NCBI GenBank assembly: GCA_030248065.1
Contig: JASAMV010001846.1
Span: forward strand, 26,395-90,394
Origin: Rhynchonema sp. JSB1_4
Taxonomy: Eukaryota; Nematoda; Chromadorea; Monhysterida; Xyalidae
DNA length: 64,000 nucleotides
Direction of reading: 5' to 3'
Below the pieces are notes generated by a model that worked only from the letters and a program-made list of their open reading frames with translations, was not told where the DNA came from and searched no databases. Position numbers and translations under genes: made by a program. Shown here piece by piece: positions 10,801 through 23,313 of this stretch; the stretch's first letter is position 1; the number at the start of each line of letters is the position of its first letter.

Positions 10801-13800
10801 GTGATACGTATATAACTGAAACGGACCCCGAGCCCTGTTGCAATAATACAGTAATTGAAGCGAAGCCTAATTATCCCAGCACGCACCGCCGTAACAATGG
10901 CTTTGCGTGGGGCATGTGCGTTATATACGTATGAATCTGAAGTGGTTGCGGGCGGTTTTTTGATTTTTATCTCCGCCGCGAGCCACAAGAAGCAGTGTCA
11001 TAATAATCGTAACAACCAGAGAACCAGAAGCCCCGAAGCCAATTACAACCATGTGCAGTGCCCACTTAACTGTTTGATTCATGGATTGCATTGGTTCGAT
11101 TGCGGAGAAAATTGATTTCTGACCCTGTCAAAAAAAAACGTTCGCCGACTCGCAAAGGTGCTGTTTTTGGTCAGTCACGCATGCAACTAAACAAGGCTCC
11201 CTGAGGGCACAATGACCATATTTTTCGGTCATGCTAACGGACTGGGTGCCCCTGATGTATGCTTGTTTCATGTTAACCGCTTCTCTGAGTCCGAGCAGAC
11301 TAGAACCCCGTGTGAATAATGTGTGTTCCCTTCAATTTTGATAATTATATTTTTGTTGTTGACACGTATGGCGCCCACATTATGTGGGATGCACGCGCGC
11401 ATTGTTTCGGTCACGCGAAATGTGACCACATGATTATTATTTCGGCATTTTCCTTGTATCGCATCAGTGGCTTTTTATGCTCAACTGCGGCGATGTAACT
11501 CCGCCCCGCCTTTTGCGCGTGTCACATTTTTTCACTTTTTTCATATTTTGTCCGTTATCTACTATCAATTATGCGTTTATCAACAGAAGCCCCTGGTTGC
11601 TGGTAGCATCATTGTTCTTACATGATTCCAGGAGTCTCGTTCTTTCTTTCCAGCGGAATATCGTGGGAAACCAGCCATAAACCATTTTCTCTTTCTTTTG
11701 TTTCTACCATTTCCTCTCTTTTTCTGTGTGAACCTGACATCCCTGTGCATAATTGGTCTTCCGTGGCTCGTATTATTGTTACGTGATGTGAGTGGTCCAA
11801 TTGCCCAGCTACATATAGATAGATTTGAATCTATTGTGCATCTTTTTGTTTACAACCTTGCTTCCCAAAAACGACCTGGCTCAGACCACCGTAAAAAGCA
11901 ATCGTTAGCCGGACAGGTACCCCAAAAATACTAGATCCACACATGGGATGCTCTATTTTTAATATCGCCCCATAAACTATAGCCTTGGAAATGAACACGC
12001 ATATGTAAAATTTGGCCCCATCCATTTCGAGTGTTAAACGAGCGTTAATAGTTTGTTGGTCGGTTTAGTAATATTTTCGGTGGGTTTGTACCTGACTGAC
12101 GCCACCATTTGACAAGCCTATTAGTTTACCGGTGTCCCCGTCACTCTTGGTATACATATGAGTTCATTTATTTTGAATCTCAGGTACGTAAATACCAAGT
12201 GTGCCTTTTCTCGGAATTCGTTTGGTGCCCATGAAAGTTCAAGGCCCTCAGACCGGCCCCGAAGCTTGATTGTCCCGACAGTGACACTACCTGTGTACAT
12301 GAGAATGTTGATATTCATGATCGGAACCAGTCCGGTGTTCTGGTTCTCATCGATCGCTTTGCTTGTTTGTGAAACATAAACTTGGACAGATTTCTTTTTT
12401 CTTGGAATATTTACGGTCTATTGCTACCAAAAATGTCTGTTTGGTAACAATTTTATTTTTAAAAAATTTAAATGCCAAGACTGAACCGAACCAACCCAGT
12501 CCCGATTCCAAACATTCCACCCTCCCACACCCACCCACACCTGCCCGAGAGAGTACCATGACGTACCTGTCGTGTGCGTGTTTCATGCGCCTAATTGCAC
12601 CCATTGAGACATCCATAGCCATTAATCTTCCTTCAGCACCCCCAGTCCGTGACATCTGCTAATTTTAAGGTGTACCCCTCCCCCTGCTTGTTGGTGGTAT
12701 ACCTGCTTGTATTGTCTGTCGGAAATTGGGCTCATGCTGCGGGCCTTATTAGCTGAATTATGTCATTCAGTCGCTTCTGTTTACACTTGCATACTGGTTA
12801 TCTGGCTCGTGGGCTCTGATTTGCATTTGATTTAGATTTCCCCACCGTGCAGTGATGTAATCCCAAAGTGATGTGCTCCATTACCGTTCTCTAACTTTAT
12901 TCGAAATGACGGTGTTCCTAATACTGTATATTGAAATGCTCACATACCACGGAGCACTTTGGTGTTCGTTACTGCGCCCTCAGTTTCACTCAAAATGGAC
13001 TTCTTTCCAAATATACAATACGTCCGATATCCATTAAGACGAAAGATTCATTCATTCGGTCCTTCCTGCGCCCAACTCTGTATTTACATTCGCAAAGTCG
13101 CATTCAGTCTTTTACTTCGGGTCAGTCAAGAGCAGGCGTCCCGTGTGTGCTCTTTTTTGTTTGTCCACCCATTCAAAAGCTGGGCAGTCAATATGATATT
13201 GAAGTTTGGGAAATCTATATCGCAACTCTGGATCCGCTGGTGGGCGTTGGTTTGCGGTTTTGCTGTACAGTCCACTCTACTTATAATGCATCAGTTGAGA
13301 CCTCAAATATATGAGGAAATTTCCAACATGTCATTTGATTCAAAAAAAACAAAAACGTGCCTAGTGTTTGAAACTGATCGTTTATTGTTTTGGATTCTAT
13401 GATTCCCTGAGTTGCGAGACTTTGGTTTCGTGCTAGAGAGACATGACACGGAGTATGGTAAATACAACCCTTATAAAGAAAGTGCACTGTGCCGTACCGT
13501 TACTGACTGACTGTAGCAGAGGTCAGGTTACGTTTTGTTTGTGAAGACTTCCCGAGAGCGGTACTGATCATAGGATGTAAAATATTACCTTTGTTCACCG
13601 GAATTTTCTCCGGTTGTCTTGTTTAAAAGCCAATTCTCTGATCTTTTATTTAGTGTGGTGTGAACGAACTGCTATCAAAAGAAATGCATTAAACACGGCT
13701 GCCGTCATACTTCGTTTATTTAAAATTCCTGAATGTCGATAAGTGTAATATATAGCATAAATTCTCGCAGTAGTGCGCCAGGAACGTTTGCATGGTTATT

Positions 13801-14215
13801 ATCACATTACCATTCCATTGATAAAATAAAATCGTCTAATTGAAATTCTTATGCAAATTGAGCGACCAGGAAAATGTCAGTTTAGATGCGATCTTACGTT
13901 GATCATCTTAGCCCGGTCGCGACGGGGTGCGATCAGTAGTGCGAGAAGAAACTAGGGATTTAAAAAAGGCGTGATATTGGTTGGTAACTTGACTAATGAA
14001 ACCAACAGTATTTTGATCATTTTTCTTAAAAATGACAGGATTCAAGGTGTGAAAACCATAAATAGCTAGAAAAACGTCTAATAATAATCCATCGTTGGTA
14101 TGATGGTGTAAAAAATCAAAAGATCGATTGATCTCCGTAAATCCCCCATTAACCCCTGCCCAGCCCACTAATCCCCTAATCTATCATATCCGAACTCATT
14201 GTTTTGTGTGTGCAT
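7863..14215. other. Long region without a supported gene
   Basis: I searched the open frames on both strands (longest 131 codons at 8640-9035 and 129 codons at 7935-8324). None has a recognisable domain, signal peptide plus domain, or a chain of phase-compatible exons. One TGAAACATC word lies at 9796. Distant exons, non-coding RNAs or regulatory DNA cannot be excluded. Confidence 0.4.
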
Positions 14216-14976
14216 CAGGGTTGGATTAAAAAATTTTTTTATTATCGAACTTTTTTTTTAACTTTTTTGAATTTTTAAAATTTTTTTTTAAGATTTACTT
14301 TTTTTATTCCGGACCACAAAAATTTCCGTTCCCAACGTGAAAAATTGTCGAAAATTTTTGTAAGTATATTTGATTGCACTTGAGAATATAGGAATAGTTG
14401 ACACCGACCTTGTGTTCACAAACGGGCAGTAGCGAGGTTATATTTTTTACAATGAGCCAGATAACGTGACAATTCGCGTTGGGGATAGCCTGTCCAGCAA
14501 ATGTACCAACGATTGTAGTATAAAAAGTGAAGGGAAAGTGAAGTCCCGGGAAAGGTAAATGATGGCACATTTTTTAAGCAAGTTACATGAAAACAGCTGC
14601 ATAACCCGCGGTGTTGGAACGATAATTTTGGACTTCAAGCAGATTTGACTTCCTGGAATAACTGAATGCGCACATAATGACGGCTGCTTAGGTTGTTTAG
14701 TAGAGCCACGGACTGTCTAACGTTGTAATGACACTGTACCGATGCGAAATACAAGCGCCGCAGGCGATTTTTTGAGAAAAAACAAGCAGAAACATGCATA
14801 AAAACCAGCATTTTTACCACAAAAAGGGGAAAAATAATTAAAAAAAGTTGTGAAATAATAAAAAAAAGTGAACTTACTTTTCTAATTGTTAAAAACCGAA
14901 AAAGTGGCGAGCTTTTTTTTTAAAAAAACAAATTTTTTTTACAAAAAAAATTTTTACTTTTTTTAACCCAACCCTG
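14216..14976. mobile_element. hAT-like A/T-rich element with perfect 8-bp duplication
   Basis: It starts CAGGGTTGG and ends CCAACCCTG, each followed inward by A/T-homopolymer-rich arms. The flanking 8-mers GTGTGCAT (14208-14215) and GTGTGCAT (14977-14984) are identical. About 761 bp, with no transposase frame. The terminus resembles those of 3262-3979 and 27618-28097, so these belong to one related group. Confidence 0.9.
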
Positions 14977-17900
14977 GTGTGCATCAATAATGTTCCTCTG
15001 TTTTGTTTGTGAGTGTGTTGTGTGTGCATGTATACATACGCATTTTATCTATTTTCAATTCTGTATATTTCTAATATTTTACATTTTCGCGTGCACGTTT
15101 TTATATGTTGGTGTTCAACCTCACTATAACGATCCTGAATTTTGTGCACGTCCATTTTTCACTCCTGTTTTGATCACCTCCACCTTTATTGTTGTCGTAT
15201 CAATGTGATTCTCTCTTTGAAATCACAACGCGCAATGATTTAGATTATATATTTGGCCTTGGCACTCTCTGTGTTGTCGCGTCACGTTGCTTGAGTCTCT
15301 TGGCCAATTATATTCTTGCTCCCGTGCGCTTTCAAAAAAACGTGATTGCTTTTTCTGGCCTTTTTTAGTTCACTGATTGAAAAATCGTTTGCACTGTTTT
15401 TTTTGTCCAAACGACGTTTTTTGTCGTCATTTTGTTCCAGAATCGTATACAGTAGTATCCATAGCCACCCGCGCGCGCAATTTCAGCTCCAATATTTTAG
15501 AACAGGCGCTCTGAAAAATCTGCCGGACACTAAAATAAACAGCCGAAATTTATGGTTTTTCCTTGGCTTCGCTTGGTCTTCGTGTTTCAGCATCCTTCGT
15601 AATTTTGTAGCTGTATGCTATTATTTTAGCCAAGCCGTTAGCTTGCATTTATGGTGCTTTTCGGTACATTTTTCCTCTTGTGAAGCTTGACAGTGTGTGA
15701 TCTATAGTTTTGATAGGGCGAGCTTGGGTGAGAAAGATGTAACGTTTTCAGCATTTTTGCGCCAAATTTTTGTTTCTGTCAATTGTTTTCACAACTGCTG
15801 GGCCTGGCTAAAACTGAAAAGGTTGCCCACATTATTGCCAAATATAGTTGGCTCTTTATTCAAAATGTGGTTCGGTCTGAATACAACAATGCTCTGGCCT
15901 ACCCCATTCAAAAATAGAAAGTAATTTCTCTATTCTCTGATTTCATAGATTCTTTTGTCATATAACGAAAAGCTTTCCACTGGTCATGTCTCTATTGATC
16001 CAGTTGCACACGAAACGAAGATTTTCAGCTTTTTTCATTGACTGCTGATTGGCACAGCAGCGTGGTGGTTGTTATTTTGTTTAAATACAATTTAAAAAGA
16101 AGTTGGCTTCTTGTTCCGGTTGCCAAGTCCCGGCTGAAGATAACATAACCAATTCGCAAATGAGTAACCATGGCGAACCATAGCCCAGCGTGCAGGTGCA
16201 CCCGGGTCGCTTTTACAATCGGTCCATTTGCCTTATATTCCAAAGGAGAATCCCAGGTCCACCTATAGTACCTACACACCTACGAGACATGCGTAAGTCG
16301 ACACCAAATCCTGGGGGTGGGGCGACAGGTGGTATTTTATATTTTGTGACCGTAAATGTATGAATATTGGCTTAAATTGATATGATTGTAGCCAATCCCA
16401 TGTGCTTGACATTCGGAAGAAAGAGCAGGCAGGTCCGGAACGTGGGTACTGGCGCATTTCGGGTTATAGGGTTTGGGGTGGTGGGCAAAGTTTAAGATCG
16501 ATCTTCCGGCTTATTTTTATGGTATTAATCCTGAACTGCCGTTCGCATACCTCGTTATAATATAGGCTAAGGCGATTGCCCGTTCTTCATCCTCACTGCT
16601 TTCATAACCAGTGGTGGGCCTGGTGATTATCAGTGCGAATGCAAGAGGCGTGACCGCCCCAACAACGCTTGCTGCGAGGTGTTCCGACTCCAAACAGTTC
16701 ACCGTTTGGGAGTGTAACCCCAAATGTACTAGTACCCATAACACCATGCAATCGGACACCCGAGCCAAGCGCGTGTACACCAATCAATCCAGTGTTCCCA
16801 AGGCCGTTGTAAAAGGCAGCAGCTTGGATGCGCTCTGGTCTGTTGTTGTTGTTTGTTGTTTCAATCCAGATTTACATTTCCTGCTTTTCTCTTTCATTGC
16901 ATGATGTTCTCACTCTTTTGCATTTGTCAGATCTGCTGGTTTCTGCGTTCCTCTTGTTGTCTTGCTACGTGATCAGTGAAGCAAGTCAGAAGTATGTAAA
17001 GTCATTTGTGAGCATTTGGTCATCTTTGGTAGCAAAGGCGACGTGTGCTGGATATCAGCTCCTTAATAGAATTAACCACATCCTGAAACGCACTAAAATC
17101 GTTGTGGTAAACCTTTGGTAATAGAGTAGATTTTTTTATTCAACTCATTGTTTCAACTCATTTGTACTTGCAACACAAATTTCACGTCGTTTGGTTCACG
17201 ACATCTCCACAGCCGACAAAGTAGCCTGCGTCCATCAAGCCTTTCCGTCACTCAATACTCGTACATACCCACCCACATTATGTATTTGCAACACGAACAT
17301 TATTGTGTATGATTTCGGCCGCAACATTTAGCGTGTCAGATCGGATTTCAGATTCTGTTGTGTGTTATGCTCTGCTGCATGTCGAGCCATCGCATGAAAG
17401 CACACGGTAGTGAACACCTACAGAATAATATGGTTTAGGTTTGATGGATACCTTGGTCCAAATTTGATTATTTTGCCCAAATATCTGTAAAAACCGCACC
17501 CAAAAACTAAGATGTCCACTTCATGTCCTGCCTCATTATGTTCTATCCTGGTCAATGAGTGACCACTTATATTTTACACACACACACACACTTTACCTCT
17601 CCTTTCTGCACACGATTTTGGTATCACTGCATCATATTATTCATAAATGGCGAATAAATCATTAAATTTGTGTTGCCATGCAAGGGGCGTATTGTTTCAC
17701 ACTTGGTGAATATATTATTCTGGATTATTGATAGGTAAAAACGCTAAGCGCTGGAATATCTATATCCTTCTCTCGACCTTGGTTAAAGTGCGGTAACGTA
17801 ACACATTACTTTCTGTATTTATATTTCTTTATTTCAGATGTGATGAGATAAACCGCGATCCAATTTGGATAAACAGCGTGAGAAATAACGGAATAAACGA

Positions 17901-18094
17901 GATTTTGCGAACGCTCCGCGCGAGAGAGATAACAACATCACAATTGTGCAATAAAAGTTTTGCGCGCTACTACGTCTCAATTACACTACGCCGTTCAAAC
18001 AAAATACATTTCGATATTTATCCGATTTCACACCACGATCAATTTTATCCCATCAGATTCATCGATATCGCAATCAATCAATCGATAAATCACC
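14977..18094. other. Region without a supported gene
   Basis: No exon chain is recognised. A pyrimidine-rich acceptor (TTTATTTCAG, near 17837) could precede a 5' untranslated exon of the gene that starts at 18095. A short CA repeat lies at 17578-17592, and a diverged copy of the 45-bp dispersed repeat at 16613-16641. Confidence 0.4.
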
Positions 18095-21000
18095 ATGTCA
18101 TCAATATTCGCATCGCTGAATCTAACGGACTACGATTTATCCGATCTCGAGATGTTGCTTCAACCGGATCCCGTCTGCAGCTTTGCACATCAAACGACCA
18201 CGTCATGTTCGGTTGTGGTCGACGCGCACACGGGCACTGCTGAAGTCATTGCCACTTTGAATCCGTGCACCACACCTGCCAGACTCGACATGGCTGTTCA
18301 GGTGGGTTGGCCAGCTTGGGTGATGTTTCATTCATTCATGGAGCTTTGTCCAACCCCGACCCAGACTAATCATGTCATGTCCAACTGTTGTCCGCCCTGT
18401 GACAGCGACACTCGATTCATCAAAATGATACCAGAATGAAAAAGAAAAGAAAACAACACCCATCCGCTGCTTGTCATAACTGGTCTGGTTTCTGAAAACA
18501 TGTGTTATATGTCACAAAAATGCAATTCCACGATATCATCGTTGTCCACAAATCCACACACACAGTAGCACATAAAACATGCCACCCGCTGAGAGAAGAA
18601 GCGTCCTTCTGAACGAGCACTCACTTTCAGCTTCCGTTCACCTATTGAGTAACCCCAAATAGCGTCTCACAAAAAGGGATTCACACTCGCACACAAAGAG
18701 GGACGCCTATTGATATGGAAAACAGTATCCGTTTCCCAATGTACGCGAAAGATAGTGACCGCACCCTTGTGTCAAATTGAGAGCCTTTGTTCTATTTTTG
18801 GCGAGGCGGCAAAAATTAAAGGACTCCGGTTTTTTCTCACATTTTTTGGGGTATGCGATGAGAGTTATCGGGCTGCTGTTTGATTTGTGTGGGGCCGTTT
18901 TGTCTATCAGCCAGAGAAAAGGGAGCGTTGTTTATTTGTGGGTTTGAGCTTTCCATTATCATACTTTTCCGTTCACAAAAACGCTTGATGTTCGCGAATA
19001 AATCAGCTTATGAACCTTGACGTTGTGTGGCGTGGTGTCCACCCCACATCCCCAATGGGCCGCGCGTTTTGTCCCAAGGTGCTGTTTTAGTAGTTTGTTA
19101 TTGGGTACCAACCCTTGGTAGGGAGACAAATTCGGAATCATTTCATTTGAGGGACCCAAAAATCCACCATGACGTATGTATATTTTGTTGACTGCAAAAT
19201 ACAGACGCACACATACACACACAGTAAAAGTGCCAACCAGCGTAGATAGACAGATTCATCAAAAAATTTACTGGCCATTTGGGAGCCGTATCCATGATGG
19301 GGTCCTTTCTCAATTTCTGGCTTCCGATGCACGCTTTTTCCACCCTCCAAAATAGATCGATCAATCAGTCTCGTTTATGGGCTGATGCGATGTGTTTACA
19401 CGCTGATTCGGTAAACAAAACTTAGCGTTGTGGATGTTGTTAGGTATGGAAAGGATCTTTTGGCACACCCTCAGAGTATTGCCTGCACACTTGGGATACC
19501 AGATTTATTTCGATGTTTTGTGACAATGGTTCAAGCAACAGGAACGGGGTGCGTGATTTTGACTTCTGTCATCAAAAGGGATTGAGATTTCTGGTTCGAT
19601 ATTGAGAAAGCTCACGCAAAACACGAATTTGAACTGATTTGCCAAAGACAGCGTACAAACCAGGGGTATGTACAAACCACATGCGTGTGTATAGTGTGAC
19701 CCAAATATTTCTCCTTTTTATTGTGCCGCTATAATCACAGGCAATCAGTCAATCGCGCATGTTTGCGAAAGCGAACGCGTAAATCAAATTATTGACCCAA
19801 CGGAATGGAAATTTTGCGCGAGATAAAATAAAAAAACGTATACTCTCTTGTGTTTCCAAAAACAAGCGGGTGCAATGTACTAACCAGAATTCGTTGTAAT
19901 GCAAAAACACTCCAAAACCTAGCGCACGAAGCAAAATACTGTACAAAATGCAATCAAAATCGTGTTTATTGCGCGTGGAAACATGACTGATTGCAGCTTG
20001 AGATTTCGTTCCAGCTTCTGAGGAAGAGGTTGACCTCTGCTGCCAGCCAGATTACCTCATGATTTACCAGTGCATTTCGTTAGCACAAGGGCTTATTATG
20101 ACACCGATTGGATATCCGACTCCTAAACATAAAAAATCAGTGAAATCCATGAAAATCAATCTCTAACTTTTCTCCTTTTCGCGTTCCAGATGCCGAACCA
20201 CGGTTACTGGGAGTTCAACTTTCTGGCCGGTAACCCCCCAGAGGCGCGACAGATCGGATCCCGTCTGTGGCCCGTTGCGTTGAGCGTGGATTTCAGTACA
20301 CAACATTCAGATGAACAAATGACTGCTGCACCACTCACGGTTTGTTGTCTTAGTGCTTGTTTTTGGCGCGTGTCTTGCAAAACAATAACTGAGTTTCCAC
20401 ATTTTCGCATTTTTTTAATGATTTCCCTTCGTTCGGATGACAGTATTGCTTTTGTTCATGCCGTCTGCTGACGTTGTGCTGGACCGTGAAACATTTTTGA
20501 TGCAGCAAAGCACAATGATCACTTGATGCAACCCTATGTGAGTGTCAGCAGCGCTGGGGATTGAAGTAACGCCCCCCTGTCGAAAATACCCTACCTAGCC
20601 CAATCTTGTGAAACAGAAATTTGACGCTGCGAGTTGGCATGGGAAAGACACTACAGTAATCCCGTAAGGTCGAAAATTCTTACCCGAAATTAATCCTGTA
20701 CAACGACCTCAAATTACACCATCAAAGATCAAACGTGAACGTATTTTTGAGCGTCAAATACATAAAAAACGCCACGCTCAACCTTGACTCATTACTTTTC
20801 TCTTCAGGCGTGTTTTGAAACATTACGAACGGGCGACCGAACATGTTTCCTGGAACATCAATATGACGAACTGCCATCATGCGCTACTGGACTGATCAGA
20901 CGTGAGTGTGCTGTAAACCTGTAAACTCTCGTAGCGTAACGTGCTGGAAACCTTTGTTTTTGACCTTGGATGGAACAGACCAACGTCGTTCAATTGTTTT

Positions 21001-22808
21001 AGTGACGCGTTTTTTTGAATAAAATTTTGGATTGATTACGCCCTAATTGTGACATAAGGCCGCAAATAATAATATAAAAAAGGATGTGAGATGTTCATGG
21101 CAAGGTCACTTTATTGTTTTGACACTGGCGTTGAGTTGGAGTGACGCTGAGATAAGATGGCATTATTGTTACCCAAGGGACCAGCTTCATGGTTATCTTA
21201 CCTTGATTTGGTCAAAAAAAGATCCTACAAGCAATTTACCACTTTCTCACATGTAAATGCCAAACGGGACTATTGTAATGTTTCACCCGTAGTTCGTTGT
21301 CTATTGTACGTGTAGTCGTGCGTGACGACTTCACGTTGCAAACGTGCTCACAAACATGACGTGTGATAATTTTCTGATTCCCAGCGGCGTGTGGCGCACC
21401 CGGTCATTGTCAAAGTCAATGTTTTGGAATGATGTGAGCAAATTGCAACAGCAAATATGCACAGAAAAATGCAAAATTTTCCAAAATATTTCAAAATTTT
21501 TCCCAACTTTGCAGAAAACCTCGACGGTCTGTTCGCATCCTCTCTCCTGGGCGCGTCCCTGCTGCTCACCCTGCTCACATTCGTTATCATCGGACTCACC
21601 CTTTGGCATCGTGCCAAACATCGAAGGCAGAAATACAAACGCCATGAAGATTCGCAAAGCTTTTCGAATGAAAGTGGTTAGTTTCTGGTGGATTGATTTT
21701 TTATTTTTCTTAGTGGAATCATAAACTATGCGGTGTCAAACTTGGTGACAGTTTTCCGTCGGGCGGGACCGGCAATACTTTATAAAAGTACCGAAAACGC
21801 ACACAGAGTCACGTGACCAGGCTAGACCATGAAGTTTTGGCATGTCGATAAACGTTGCATAAAGATAGTTTCCACAACCGTGGTTTTGTTTCACGTGCTC
21901 TCATATGACTCGGTGCACTTGACGTGAAACATCAAGGTTCCTTGATATAGTAAATTTCCAAATCCGCTGCCGCACAATAAAATAAGCCCCGTAGTTAACG
22001 TCACGTTCTGAACCCGAACGCTAACCACGCGCAGTTCTGAAACATTGCGGCAGCCGCCTGGCTGGCTGGTAAGCTGCACGCGCGTCTGCAGCCCGAATGT
22101 TTCAAAAGTTGACTTTCGGGTTTGGAGCGTGACATTAACTATGGGGCGTATTTCACTGTGTGGCAGCAAATTTGGAAATTTACTATACCACTTGGTGCTA
22201 CTCACCCGGAGCTGTTCAGACCGGCAGATGTTTCACAGTTTTTGCACATGAAAAGCTCGTGATCCTGAGCGCATATCCTAACAGTTTTGCCATTCTGTAA
22301 AATATCAACAACACCCAATTCCACAGGTGTGTTCGTCGCCCCGCCGCTGCCAGGTGCCAAATCTCATCCATCTGAATCCGAGTCCCGTCGAGAGTCCCTA
22401 CGTCGCTCACAACGAGGTTCATCCGAAGGCACCAAACTGCTACTCGACCCATCGATGGAGCAGACTGACAGCTCCTCCGCCATTCCTCAACCACACCATC
22501 ATCATCATAATCGCATGTCCATTCCACCTTCCTCCTCATCCTACTGCCATAACCATCGCGACAGTTTGTACGTGATCGAAGAACTGTCAGTGGAACTGAA
22601 CATGTCCGACCCTGAGCAGACAGGGCCCAGTCCCGTCCGGGCCGAGACAATGACCAAGGAGGTGCAGACGAGTGTGACATCGTTGGATACGGGCATTGCG
22701 TCAAGTATGAGCGCTGCTGGCTCACAAGATGGGACAAAAGGGGACACCCAGTGCTCGACGTCTACTGGCTCGGCGGAGACGGAGGGAGTAAGGGAAAGTC
22801 CTGTTTGA
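18095..22808 (+). CDS. Single-pass membrane protein, function unknown (5 exons, 364 aa)
   Basis: Exons: 18095-18301, 20190-20339, 20808-20901, 21515-21676, 22327-22808. All junctions are GT-AG and keep phase (0, 0, 1, 1). The start has a good context (ATCACCATG) and an in-frame TAA lies 9 bases upstream. Residues 1-150 carry seven cysteines (for example PVCSF, NPCTT, TACFE, RTCFL, PSCAT) and could be an extracellular domain. One strong membrane segment spans about residues 156-181 and is followed by basic WHRAKHRRQKYKRH, which predicts a cytoplasmic tail. The tail is Ser/Pro/His-rich (QPHHHHHN) and ends REESPV-like (VRESPV). No cleavable signal peptide is visible at this start, so either the membrane segment directs insertion or an upstream exon is missing. 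I recognise no family. Intron 4 contains a foldback element at 21943-22195. Confidence 0.75.
21943..22195. mobile_element. Foldback MITE in intron 4 of the membrane-protein gene
   Basis: The left arm (21943-22010, GATATAGTAAATTTCCAAAT..) is the inverted copy of the right arm (22125-22195, ..AAATTTGGAAATTTACTAT). A diverged half copy lies at about 50615-50668 in an intron of the large minus-strand gene (CATTAACTACGGAGCG.., AAATTTAC). No coding capacity; no clear target duplication. Confidence 0.7.
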
Positions 22809-23313
22809 TAAGGACATGTGTTTTTGAAAACATGGAGATTTCGAGAATTGTACATAAACGATACTTGATTGACGGTGTATACATTGTTATTCCACACAAT
22901 ATTGGTATTTCTTAATTTATCATAACGTTGTTATTCAAATATACGGTAATTATTTTTGTCGGTGTTTTTGATTAACCGTGATTACGTTAAAGGTGGAAAT
23001 TATCAAGCAACTCTCCCGAAATTCAAATATCCGCGCAAAGTCACCTGCACAAGTTTTGTGACCGACACATTCAAAACATATCACACAAGTGCGTTCACAC
23101 TTGCGTGGCCAGACAACGTGCTAAGGAAGCATGATGTATGTGCCAGCTGTGCACGGCAAGGATTCCAAGACTGTTATGTCTTGTCAGACGCAGACTGTCA
23201 TGTTTGAGCACCCATCAGTTTTTGTGTTTTCACGCCTGACTTTGCCGTTCGCAATACATTTTATTTTATTTGTTGACTCCCGAAGATTTCGAACAATCGT
23301 GTGAAAGTTCGAA
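22809..23313. other. Intergenic spacer
   Basis: About 500 bases between the membrane-protein stop and the start of the RING-finger gene, on the same strand. It must hold the 3' untranslated region of the first and the promoter of the second. No TATA box or other element stands out. Confidence 0.5.

Noticed and set aside
22216..22737. 173-residue minus-strand frame
   Set aside because: Antisense shadow of the last exon of the membrane-protein gene, whose plus frame is linked by splice phase to four other exons.
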